Of a stretch of DNA of 64,000 nucleotides, positions 9,294 through 17,530 are shown piece by piece (position 1 is the first letter of the stretch; each line of letters starts with the position of its first letter). Source of the stretch: Eurosta solidaginis (taxonomy: Eukaryota > Arthropoda > Insecta > Diptera > Tephritidae); contig NW_027136910.1 in NCBI RefSeq assembly GCF_040869045.1, positions 434,001 to 498,000 of the forward strand. The letters run 5' to 3'. The notes beneath the pieces were generated by a model. That model ran no database searches, was not told the DNA's origin, and saw only the letters and a program-made list of their open reading frames with translations. The translations under genes were made by a program, and so were the position numbers.

Positions 9294-9540
9294 CTACAGA
9301 AGATTGTTTAAGACTTGACCGGATGGTTCTTTTGTTAAAAGTTGCCAATTCAGCTCCGAATTAATTAGAAATTCGAATACGGTGTGAGGATAGGCGTTGT
9401 TAAACGCTCCCCTTATGTCCAAAAAGACCAGAGTTAAGTTCTTAAAGTCAATCTCTTTCTCTAACTCTGTTGTGAGGGCGTAGAGAGCTGTCTCCGCGGA
9501 TTTGCCTTTGCAGTATGCCAGTTTAGAACTAGATAGATGG
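9294..9540 (-). pseudogene. Non-LTR reverse transcriptase fragment (LOA/jockey-type)
   Basis: The minus-strand frame reads KLAYCKGKSAETALYALTTE then LTLVFLDIRGAFNNAYP. This matches the RT segment with the first catalytic Asp (FLDI.GAFNN) of LOA/jockey-type LINEs. Only about 80 codons remain. It is cut at 9540 by a hAT end and fades near 9294. The clade is inferred from motif memory only. Confidence 0.75.
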
Positions 9541-9975
9541 AGGGCCGGCTCTACCATATACGCGGACTACGCGATCGCTTAGCGCACCAAGTTCTAGGCG
9601 GCACCAAATTCGATAAACACTTTTGTAATAAAAATCCTTTTTGCAAAAAAAAAAAATTGTAGGGGCCCTATATTTAGTTTCATTAAAAAAATGTAATTTT
9701 CACCTTAGTTATATTTTACAACACAACTTGTCTGGTCTCATGCCCAATTTAGTATTTTGTTGACGATACCAATGTCGGTTGCGAGTGGCGAGCGTAGCTT
9801 TTCGAAACTGAAATTAATCAAAACGTACTTGCGTTCGGCCATAACTCAAGAAAGGCTTGTCGGTTTAGCATTGCTATCAATAGAGCACGAAATTGCGCAA
9901 AAATTAGATTTAAGTAAAATTATATTAACTTTCTCTGAGTTGAAGGCGCGGAAAATGAAGTTTTAGTAAACTCTA
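9541..9975 (+). mobile_element. Internally deleted hAT element remnant
   Basis: It begins near 9541 with AGGGCCGGCTCTACC, like a hAT terminal repeat of ZMYM1-type elements. It then has ACGCGGACTACGCGATCG and an A-rich run, and jumps to the C-terminal dimerisation region of the transposase at 9757-9966. The right terminal repeat is not identified. Confidence 0.6.
9757..9966 (+). pseudogene. hAT transposase C-terminal dimerisation domain (ZMYM1-like)
   Basis: The frame encodes PMSVASGERSFSKLKLIKTY, then ITQERLVGLALLSIEHEIA and ends LKARKMKF. This is the conserved hAT C-terminal dimerisation motif (ASGERSFSKLKLIK...QERL.GLA..SIE) of the zinc-finger MYM-type 1-like group. Nothing of the DNA-binding or RNase-H-like catalytic core is present, so it is the 3' end of a deleted element. 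The terminal codons look intact. Confidence 0.85.
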
Positions 9976-10073
9976 AGAAAATTAAAAATACTTTTGTGTG
10001 TTATATTTTCGTTATTTTGTTGAAAAAAAATATATTTAATATGCAAAAGAAATATTTTTTTGTTTATTATGTA
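9976..10073. other. Short AT-rich spacer
   Basis: AT-rich sequence between the hAT remnant and the Penelope-like element. Confidence 0.5.
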
Positions 10074-10170
10074 TTTGCGACCAGTTCTTGTTGAATCTGA
10101 AGATATATTATTAGGCTTTTCCGGTCTAAGTTTTTTTAAGTGCAAAATAAAATTACATTATTCCACTTTT
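10074..10170 (+). repeat. Left inverted arm of Penelope-like element 1
   Basis: Reverse complement of 10452-10552 with few mismatches. Includes AATAATATATCTTCAGATTC on the complementary strand. Confidence 0.85.
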
Positions 10171-10178
10171 CTAATCCA

Positions 10179-10210
10179 ACGTTTCGCTAATAACTTTTTA
10201 GCATCATCAG
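10179..10210 (-). ncRNA. Hammerhead-ribozyme-like motif
   Basis: On the minus strand: CTGATGA, one extra T, a helix II of GCTAA/TTAGC with loop AAAGTTA, then GAAAC and GTT. This gives the core order CUGANGA - stem - GAAA - NUH. The flanking stem I is weak (CC/GG visible). Hammerhead motifs are established in Penelope-like terminal regions. Activity here is inference. Confidence 0.5.
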
Positions 10211-10451
10211 GGGTATGTGTTTATTTGTTAAATCTGTTACAAACAACAAAATACAAAAAATGTTAAATTCATACAAAATATATTGAGTTTGATAAATCTG
10301 TATGGAAAATCAACTAAAAACAGATAATAATACATAAAAACCAACTTACAATATTGCACTCTGCCGAGGGGTTTTCCTCTTTTGAAATTATTTAAAACTA
10401 TTGTTTTTGAACATACGACACTTTTGGAAAACATAAAAACATTGAACATTT

Positions 10452-10552
10452 AAAGTGGAATAATGTAATTTTATTTCGCACTTGAAAAAAAATTTTGACC
10501 GGAAAAGCCTAATAATATATCTTCAGATTCAACAAGAACTGGTCGGAAATAC
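10452..10552 (+). repeat. Right inverted arm of Penelope-like element 1
   Basis: Reverse complement of 10074-10170. Confidence 0.85.
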
Positions 10553-10557
10553 ATAAT

Positions 10558-11397
10558 ATGCAAACTCGGAAGGCCTGCCGAATAATCTGTTTATTTTTTC
10601 TGTTACGAACAACATTTACAAAGCCAACCCAAATGAAGCATTTTTACAAGCATATAAGCTATATGCATGGAAATTTAGCATGCATATCCCTCAAACACTA
10701 CAGCAAACAAATACAGAAACTATCTAAGCATAAAGAAGATCTAAAATTTATCTTAGAATGCAAACGATACGGACTTATCCCTTATCACCTAACAAATTCA
10801 ATCAGACGCATTGAAATTAACACCACTTCTGAAAAGATAAGACAACAGCTTGATGAGTCAAAACAAAGTTTTCTGAAGGAAATATTAAATTTAGAAATCA
10901 CGCAAACCAACATTAACATCAAGCTTACAAAAGATCTATTAAATCAGGCTCAACAACAATTAAAATATACTTTAAATGAGGTCAATAAGCAAGGTTTCCT
11001 CAGTCACAGGATCGCAGAAAGAAAGAGAACTATACTTACGTCGAAAATAAATAAACTTAAGAACGAAAAAATGAAGAAACTTAAAATAACAAAAAACGAT
11101 AACTGGTTCGTAAATAAAACAACGATTGATTTCCCTAACGAAGTTAAATGGATATTGTCACTTGGTAAAAAATTCACAGTACCAACAACAAAATCAAATT
11201 TTTCACCTAAACACATCATAGCCGAAATTGAACAAATTATACTATCATTAGAAAACGAAAATGATAAAGAAATCGCGCGTAACAAAGTGAGCAATAGAAT
11301 TCTCCAATTTAAGCGTAACAACAATTTCTTGAGATATTGCCTTAAATATATACAAACCAACAACGATGTCGGCAATCATGTATACACGCTTTCGTAA
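10558..11397 (+). pseudogene. Penelope-like protein, N-terminal domain (truncated)
   Basis: A 279-codon frame from an ATG six bases after the inverted arm. It is Lys/Asn-rich and mostly helical: ISLKHYSKQIQKLSKHKED, a coiled-coil-like centre, then DNWFVNKTTIDFPNEVKWI and LSLGKKFTVP. The WFVNKT and EV.W.LSLG.KF words match the conserved N-terminal region of Penelope ORFs ahead of the RT. It ends at a stop (11395-11397) shortly after RNNNFLRYCLKYIQ, before any RT motif. The family protein is about 800 residues, so roughly two thirds are absent. Terminase-like activity cannot remain. Confidence 0.75.
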
Positions 11398-11579
11398 ATA
11401 TGTATGTATGTGTACATCAGCCCCTAAAATTTAGACTGTCATAGGCACTAAATAACAATAACAAAATTAAATAACAATATTTATGCACCTATTTCGCAAC
11501 GAAGGCAATGCAACAGAAGGATACCAACACAACCACGCTTTGTATGAACGAAATTTCATTTGGGCCAACCAATGTTACT
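11398..11579. other. Spacer
   Basis: AT-rich sequence with TATGTATGTATG. No gene seen. Confidence 0.5.
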
Positions 11580-13090
11580 ACTGCAAGGGAGTTGCAACGA
11601 TAAACCCTGCGTCTAAGTCAGATGTCGGCAAATTTGAAATGCAGATGTGTTAGGGAAAGCGCGATGATCGCGCACATCACTTGATGCATAATTTTGCGTT
11701 CTTCATTCGCTTATTAGCAAGCAAAAGGTAAAGACCGTTTGCTATTATTATTTTAATGCGCACAATGGCAAGCGGAAAATATTTTATGTTGCCCAACCCT
11801 TTTGGGCAAACACAACGTATTTTATGCTACAAGTCCTTTTTAAATCCGAAATCGAAAATATTTTACAACATTGCAAATTTTTTTCGATATGCCTAGATGA
11901 ATGTACCGACGTTACCGATGTTTCCCAACTGGCTATTTGTATTCGTAGCATAAATAGTGAATTTGAAATTTTTGAGTCTTTATTTTCCATTGAAAGCTTT
12001 TATGGTAACGTGACTGGAGCATCTTTGTTCAGTGTTGTAAATGAAAAGCATTTTTCCTTCGTTGATATGGGAAAACTTTCGGGAGTGTGTACAGATGGTG
12101 CGAACAATATCGTCGGTATGCACGAAGGCTTCGTAGGTCAACTAAATCTTAATGGAATTTCAGTTCCAACCTTCCACTGCCTTATGCACTAGGCGGCTCT
12201 CTCCTCAAAGTTCTTATCAAATCACGCTGTTATGAAAACAGCAGAAGAAATTATTAATAAAATACGTGGTGGCCACCAGTCACTTTCCCACAGAAAGTTT
12301 AAAATGTTTCTTAAAGACAAAAATACTACAGCAAAGGACCTTAAAATGTTCACAGACGTGAGATGGTTGAGCCGCGCTGACTGCCTTAATAGACTGTTCG
12401 ACTTAAAGGCAGAAGTTCTGCAATTCCTGAAAATTGAAAAAAAAAAAAATTGCGACTTATCTCGTTATTAAAGAACAAAGCGTTCTTTTTAGATTTGGCA
12501 TTCTTGTCCGATGTAACAAAATTTTTAAATGATTTTAACTTGGAACTTCAAGGAAAATTTAAAAGTTTCCCAGATACCTGTAAAGCCTTAAGTGCTTTCA
12601 AAACTAAAATTTTTTTTCCTTCTGTGTGAAATACGCTCAGACAATTATTCAAGTTTTCCAAAAACAACAATAATTTTGTCCCAATAAACACTAGATGTAA
12701 AAAAAATGGAAAATTGTAATATTCTTGAAACGCTTTACGAAAACTTTGATGACAGGTTTAAAGATTTTGAAAATGTCAAACCAGTCATCGACCTTTTCGA
12801 AGCACCTTTTCATTGCGATGTGAGCAGATACGAGTTCGCAATTCAATGCGAGCTCGTCATACTTAGGAGTGAAATGGTTGCTCCAGATGTCACAAACACT
12901 ATTGACTTCTGGAAGAATTTGAGCGAGGAGGATTATCCTCAATTAAAAAAATGCTTGAAAATGTTTATTATATGTTTTATTACATTAAACGTTTTCGGAT
13001 TTGAAATATATTTCTTCGAAGCAGCGAAGTAAGTTAACTTCAATAAATTTGAACAACATACTGTTGATCAAGAATTGTCACCCGAAGCAC
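11580..13090 (+). mobile_element. hAT element relic, GTF2IRD2-like transposase, plus orientation
   Basis: A run of broken frames (11824-12192, 12232-12471, 12706-13032) encodes one hAT transposase of the group related to the GTF2IRD2 fusion partner. A second copy of the family lies in opposite orientation at 13160-13280 and 17246-17530. Terminal repeats were not established; CAAGGGAGTTGCAACG at 11582 is only a possible left end. Confidence 0.75.
11824..13032 (+). pseudogene. hAT transposase (GTF2IRD2-like), broken
   Basis: Frame 11824-12192: FKSEIENILQHCKFFSICLD ECTDVTDVSQLAICI (first catalytic Asp region of the RNase-H-like core), then GKLSGVCTDGANNIVG (second Asp region, CTDGA) and PTFHCLMH. 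A stop follows H where the family continues with a Cys-rich helix. 12232-12471 gives ITKIRGGHQ-like text and DVRWLSRADCLNRLFDL (the RW insertion-domain motif). 12706-13032 gives MVAPDVTNTIDFWKNLSEEDYP, close to the C-terminal region. At least three disruptions. It would have excised and inserted hAT ends in the nucleus. Confidence 0.8.
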
Positions 13091-13159
13091 TTTAAACTTG
13101 CATTGAATTTCGAACTCACATTTTTGGTTAACATCGTAATAAAATAAAAAATATTACAA

Positions 13160-13280
13160 TATGCCATTTGAACAAAGACGGTCCAATAACGTTACCATTA
13201 AAGCTTTCAATGGAAACTAAAGATTGAAGAATACCAAATTCACTATTATGCTACGAATACAAATTGCTAGTTTAGAAACA
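13160..13280 (-). pseudogene. hAT (GTF2IRD2-like) minus copy, downstream fragment
   Basis: The reverse complement of 13280-13160 reads ...KLAICIRSI... and further words parallel to DVSQLAICIRSINSEFEIFE of the plus copy at 11900. It continues the frame broken at 17246. The LINE at 13281-17245 separates the two halves. Confidence 0.75.
13269..13280. repeat. Target-site duplication, left copy (jockey-group LINE)
   Basis: AGTTTAGAAACA at 13269-13280 repeats exactly at 17246-17257. Confidence 0.9.
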
Positions 13281-13438
13281 TGTTGTTGTTGTTGTTGTTG
13301 TAGCAATGCTCGCCCCACCTAATAGCCGCGACCGATCACAAATTGTCATCAATATCCTCTAACGGGAGTCCAAGGAAACTTGCCGTTTCAACAGGGGTGG
13401 ACCATAAGGAAAGGGGTGTTAGAGGCGTTGGTTCCACA

Positions 13439-13708
13439 TTACAATTGAAGAGATGGTGGGGACACATTGCAAGCGGGGCACACATTTTGTATGTCGGGGT
13501 TGATTCTGGATAGGAAAGAGTTTAACCTGTTACAGTATCCAGAACGAAGTTGAGCAAGAGTGGCACGCGTTTCCCTGGGGAGTATGCGTTCCTCTTCCGC
13601 AAGTTTTGGATAATTTTCGTTAAGTACTGGATTCACCGGGCAATTCCCGGCATAAAGGTCCGACGCCTGTTTATGGAGTTCACCAAGGACCTGCTTGTGT
13701 TTTTTCAC
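13439..13708 (-). pseudogene. Jockey-group LINE C-terminal tail
   Basis: The frame reads LPRETRATLAQLRSGYCNRL, then NSFLSRINPDIQNVCPACNV. This is the conserved tail of jockey-type polyproteins (LAQLRSGYC..LNS.L.RI.P.....CP.C), ending in a Cys pair. The family continues with a His/Cys motif (TNHLFNCP-like) that is lost here because the frame ends at SLQL. It directly precedes the 3' UTR and (CAA)n tail. Confidence 0.85.
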
Positions 13709-13797
13709 TTCATACGGCTGGGTTCTCAGGTGCCGTATTTCCTCAAAATGCTTACGGAGATGACTCCTTAAGCCTCTAGGTGGTGCTGGTTCATCAA

Positions 13798-14782
13798 TCA
13801 GATGTCTGTTGGGATGCCCAGGTTTCTGGGTAGTTTGGTCAGCATCTCATTTCTCTCCCTGATGGGGAGTATGCTCGCCTCATTATGCAGATGGTGTTCT
13901 GGGGACATAAGAAGACAGCCCGTGGCGATTCTGAGAGCAGTATTTTGGCAGGCCTGTAGTTTCTTCCAGTGTGCGATTTTTAGGCTTGGCGACCATATGG
14001 GTGACGCGTAGCACGTAATCGGCTGGCTAATTGCTTTGTATGTAGTCATGAGCGTTTCTTTATCTTTTCCCCAAGTACTGCCAGCGAGGGATTTGAGGAT
14101 TTTGTTACGGCTCTGAATTCTCGGAACAATTGCGGCTGCGTGCTCACCAAAATGTAGATCCTGATCACAAACGTCACACCCAAGATTTTGGGATGTAGGA
14201 CAGTCGGTAGCATAGTGCCATCGACGTGGATGTTCAAAATGGTCGACATTTGGGGCGTCCATGTTGTAAATAAGGTCGCGGAAGATTTAGTCGGTGATAA
14301 TCCCAGGTTTCGCGAGGCGAAAAAACTGGAGAGATCAGGGAGGTAGCCGTTTATTTTATTGCATAGCGCATCGATCTTTGGGCCTGGGCCTGTGGCCATT
14401 ATTGTGCAGTCATCGGCGTAGGAAACGATTGTGACTCCTTCCGGTGGTGAAGATAGCTTAGATATGTAGAAATTAAACAAAAGTGTTTAATTCTCCTTGG
14501 TTTTGATGTTTCGTTTCTAAATTGCACCGATGCCTGCCGACCACCCAGATAATTTGTGGTCCACCTTTTAAGACATGGGGGAAGGGTAGACCCTTCCAGG
14601 TCCTGCAGTAACGAGCCATGGTTGACCGTATTAAAAGCTTTTGATATGTCTAGCGCTACGAGTACTGTTATATGGTGGGGGTATTGATTTAAACCGCAAT
14701 TTATCTGGGTGCTAATGGCATTTAGCGCGGTGGTAGTGCTATGGAGTTTTCTGAAGCCATGCTGATGAGGGGCTATCTGCAA
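13798..14782 (-). pseudogene. Jockey-group LINE reverse transcriptase, frameshifted
   Basis: Three overlapping frames. 14782-14399: APHQHGFRKLHSTTTALNAI, LVALDISKAFNTVNHGSLLQ (first catalytic Asp) and YLGGRQASVQFRNETSKPRR. 14480-14046: FNFYISKLSSPPEGVTIVSY followed by ADD (active-site YADD box). 14262-13798: IVPRIQSRNKILKSLAGSTWGK and PIWSPSLKIAHWKKLQACQN (thumb region). The order is that of a normal LINE RT with two frame changes. It would copy the RNA at the nicked target. Confidence 0.88.
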
Positions 14783-14983
14783 ATTTGCTTAGAAATAAGG
14801 GAGCAAAATGGCTTCAAGCGTCTTTGCCACTGGCGATAGGAGAGATATCGGACGATACGACTCACCTATGTTAGTTGGTTTCCCAGGCTTTAGTAGCGGG
14901 ACCACCTTGGCCATTTTCCATTTCTCAGGTATGACAAAGGTGGAAAGAGACAGATTGAAGACATGCGTTAAATATTTGAAACC

Positions 14984-15898
14984 CTATTTCCCTAGGTTTT
15001 TAAGCATCGGCATGGCTATGCCGTCTAGGCCCACTGCTTTGGATGGTTTAGCACGACCAATGGCGTCCTCAACCTCTTTAGCGGTGATGGTGATTGGTGA
15101 CGCGCTGAATTTGTGTTTATGTGCGCGTCTATTGGCTCTCCGTCTATCTTTGTCGACCGTAGGATGCATTATACATTGTCGGCAGAAAGCGCTCGCGCAT
15201 TTTTTCGCGTCCGACAGCACTTTGTCGCCAAAGGCGATGGAAACTTTTTCTTTGTGCTTAGTCGGATTCGATAGGGACTTTACGGTGGACCAAAGTTTAC
15301 CCACACCGATAGAGAGGTTACAACCTCTTAGGTGCTCCTCCCATTTCGCCCGCTTGTGTTCATCCACAAGCAATCTGATGCGTTGGTTTATATCCCTTAT
15401 TTGGGGGTCGCCTGGATCAAGCTGTCTTATAAGGTCACGTTCTCTCGCTAAGTTTGCGGCCTCCGCCGGGAAGTGGGGCCGGATTTCGGGAATTCTCCCG
15501 GCGGGAATGAAATGTGCCGAGGCGGATTTAATGACCCTACGGAAGGCACGCACCCCTTGGCGGGCATCAGTTGGGATAGGGAGGGCAGCTAGGCGGCTGT
15601 CTGTAAAGGATTTATATTCTTCCCACTTTCCTTTTTTGAAGTTTATGAAAGTGCGTTTTTCAGTGACGATGAAGTCGGCGGTACGCTCAAGCGAAATAAG
15701 TATGGGGAGGTGGTCGGATGCCAATGTTACCATCGGCTGCCAGTTGACGCAGTTTATGAGTTCTGCGCTCACGATTGAGATATCTGGCGAGCTGTGACAG
15801 CTTCCTACCATTCGTGTGGGGGCGTCTCCGCTTATTGTGCAGAAAGTCCTTTCTTCTATTTGATCCGCCAACATCTCACCCCTACTGTCCGCCCGCAA
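14984..15898 (-). pseudogene. Jockey-group LINE endonuclease C-terminus and EN-RT linker
   Basis: A 304-codon frame: SPDISIVSAELINCVNWQPM then LASDHLPILISLERTADF (the SDH catalytic His motif of AP-like endonucleases), a linker with FIPAGRIPEIRPHFPAEAANL and RERDLIRQLDPGDPQI, then the first RT fingers motif GRAKPSKAVGLDGIAMPMLK. It is the best preserved part of the element. A long frame on the opposite strand at 14808-15797 is its shadow. Confidence 0.88.
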
Positions 15899-15977
15899 GT
15901 TTGAATGCCATAGATCATGATGGGCATTGAAATCGCCTAAGATAATGCGATTGTTGCCAGCGAGTAAGGCCCTGATA

Positions 15978-16635
15978 TTAGGGCGGTATCCACTGGGGCA
16001 TCAGGTGGCAGGAGGGATGTAGATGTTGATGATTTCCAGGTCCTGCGGTCGATGCCAGGATCAAATATATAATATTGCACAGAGTGGTGTATGATAAACG
16101 CGAGACCGCCTCCATTTCCGCTATCGCGATTTTCCTGTGGACGTTATACCCAGAGCAGGTCTGCAATGCAGATCTTGCTGTGAGTTTAGTCTCTTGAAGC
16201 GCAGCAATGCGGATGTTGTGCCGCTTCATGAAATCGACTATCTCCGTAATCTTCCCAGTTAGTCCATTACAGTTTAGCTGCAGAATTGTGAAGTGCATAA
16301 GGGGAGACGTCGCCACTCTGGGGGTCAGTGACGGGTGACTACGCCTGGGTTGGGGAAGGCCAGGACGCAATTGCTGTTGTGGCCCTAGGACTGGGCGTCC
16401 TTGGGCAAGCATTGGGGTACCCGGATGATTTGGGTTTGCGACCTGGCAACATGGCGCGATGAAACCCGTCGGGGGGTTGCCGTCGCGGAGACCAGAACAT
16501 CTAGGAAAGTGGCACCACCCAAGGCAGGAGCTGCATTGGGCGGATGTCGCAAACATATATATTCTGTGCTGGCAAACGGTGCAAACGGAGGTAGGGACTA
16601 AGAGTCTGTTTCCCTGACCTACACGATTGCTGCCG

Positions 16636-16667
<32 letters not shown>

Positions 16668-16886
16668 AAGACGGGGGCAGGGGCTGTTGCGCAGCATTGC
16701 TTCCGACTCTACTACGAAGGTTGTAGTTATGAGTGGTAGCAGCTGTTTGAGTTGTTGGCGCCGTGGGGCGCGAGCATCAGCGGGTACTTGTTGTGGCTTG
16801 CTGAGCAGCGGGGCTGCTGGAAGGTAGTGGGGGGCGCTTAGACGTAGACTACGGGACGCCCTTGGGCGTGAACACCAAGGAGCCAC
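15978..16886 (-). pseudogene. Jockey-group LINE second zinc finger and endonuclease N-terminus
   Basis: The frame contains a poly-Pro run coded by a 25-base homopolymer (16643-16667). Next is a Cys/His finger: SVCTVCQHRIYMFATSAQC, then CLGWCHFPRCSGL and APCC, spacing C-x2-C ... C-x2-C-x3-H-x3-C. It is followed by a Pro/Gln-rich linker and the endonuclease start FTILQLNCNGLTGKITEIVD and RIAALQETKL (the catalytic Asn and Glu). The frame is lost near 16130 before the middle of the endonuclease. Confidence 0.85.
16643..16667 (+). repeat. Homopolymer run of 25 G
   Basis: Uninterrupted run of 25 G on the plus strand, coding poly-Pro on the LINE strand. Prone to length errors. Confidence 0.95.
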
Positions 16887-17226
16887 AAAAGATTTATAAA
16901 AGTTACGTGGACGTCGGGTTTTGGATCAAGCCCAGAACAACCTGTCCGATGCAACCATCCCTTGCACGAGACACACTGAACAGAGTATGACCGTCCTAAA
17001 AAGATTCTTTTCCGGCAGATGCAGCAAAACCATTTCTCAGGACCGGGGTCAGGAGCGGACCCGGATTGGATTCGATGCCTTCCCGGAGTAAGAGAATATG
17101 GAGCAGTCCTGCTGCAAGTAGCTGCTGGGAGGATGACAATTTGTGGGAGGGACGAAACAAATTAGATGGGGTCACACTGAAATGACAGTCCTTGGTCGGG
17201 AAAAATCCCGAGTCGCTCCGGTACAT
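16870..17226 (-). pseudogene. Jockey-group LINE N-terminus with 2A-like motif and first zinc finger
   Basis: The ATG at 17226 opens a 76-codon frame. Residues about 37-57 are Leu-rich and lead into REGIESNPGP (17082-17056), which fits the 2A-type consensus with E-x-NPG followed by P. After the motif the frame runs only to GKESF. A shift of one base instead gives EKWFCCICRKRIFLG, SYSVQCVSCKGWLHRTGCSG, a Cys/His finger parallel to the second one at 16600-16480. Either a base was lost between motif and finger, or I mis-assign the frame. Confidence 0.75.
17056..17079 (-). other. 2A-like translational recoding motif (GIESNPGP)
   Basis: GIESNPGP preceded by LLHILLLRE. 2A-like peptides (D/G-x-E-x-NPG'P after a hydrophobic helix) are known at the N-terminus of some non-LTR retrotransposons. 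Activity is not proven by sequence. Confidence 0.6.
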
Positions 17227-17245
17227 AGAACCGACTTCCTTGGGA

Positions 17246-17257
17246 AGTTTAGAAACA
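17246..17257. repeat. Target-site duplication, right copy (jockey-group LINE)
   Basis: AGTTTAGAAACA, identical to 13269-13280. Confidence 0.9.
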
Positions 17258-17530
17258 TCGGTAACGTTCGTACTTTTATCTAGGAATATCGAAAAAAAAT
17301 TCCAATCTTGTAAAATATTTTCGATTTAATGTTCATGCCTAACTTAGCCGTACGACGCACTACAGTTCTCGGAGATAAAGTTATTCCTTCAATAAATTCG
17401 GTATTATAACTCAATTTATTAAAAATCTTTACTGTCGTACCTTTAACAAATTTACCATCAGAAAACGGCCTACTCTGTCTTACTATTTCAAATGAAACTA
17501 AAGACGACAATTAATTTTTCAGCCAACCAG
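17246..17530 (-). pseudogene. hAT (GTF2IRD2-like) minus copy, upstream fragment
   Basis: The minus-strand frame 17510-17280 reads VSFEIVRQSRPFSDGKFVKG and then ITLSPRTVVRRTAKLGMNIK, the N-terminal region of GTF2IRD2-type hAT proteins. A shift near 17300 then gives words parallel to FKSEIENILQHCKFFSICLD and TDVTDVSQL of the plus copy. It stops at the LINE insertion (17245); the rest is at 13280-13160. Confidence 0.75.

Larger units (their letters stand above)
10074..11397 (+). mobile_element. Penelope-like element 1 (5' part: inverted arms plus ORF start)
   Basis: About 97-bp inverted arms (10074-10170 and 10452-10552; shared words such as TTGTTGAATCTGAAGATATA and its complement) flank a 280-bp spacer. 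Six bases after the right arm an open frame starts with the N-terminal domain of Penelope proteins. A hammerhead-like motif lies on the minus strand at 10179-10210. The RT and GIY-YIG domains are missing, so this is a 3'-truncated copy. Confidence 0.75.
13281..17245 (-). mobile_element. Jockey-group non-LTR retrotransposon with 2A-like motif
   Basis: A 3.97-kb LINE on the minus strand bounded by 12-bp duplications. It carries, 5' to 3', an N-terminal leader with a 2A-like motif (17079-17056), two Cys/His zinc fingers (about 17020-16920 and 16600-16480), an AP-like endonuclease (about 16290-15690), a reverse transcriptase (about 15100-14050), a C-terminal tail (13708-13439) and a (CAA)n 3' tail next to 13281. 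Several frameshifts make it inactive. The first ATG lies 20 bases from the 5' junction, so it may be nearly full length or slightly truncated. Confidence 0.9.

Noticed and set aside
14808..15797. 329-codon open frame on the plus strand
   Set aside because: It is antisense to the LINE endonuclease/linker frame at 14984-15898, which carries real motifs; the plus frame has none.
16627..16827. Gly-rich plus-strand protein
   Set aside because: Produced by the 25-G homopolymer; antisense to the LINE zinc-finger region.
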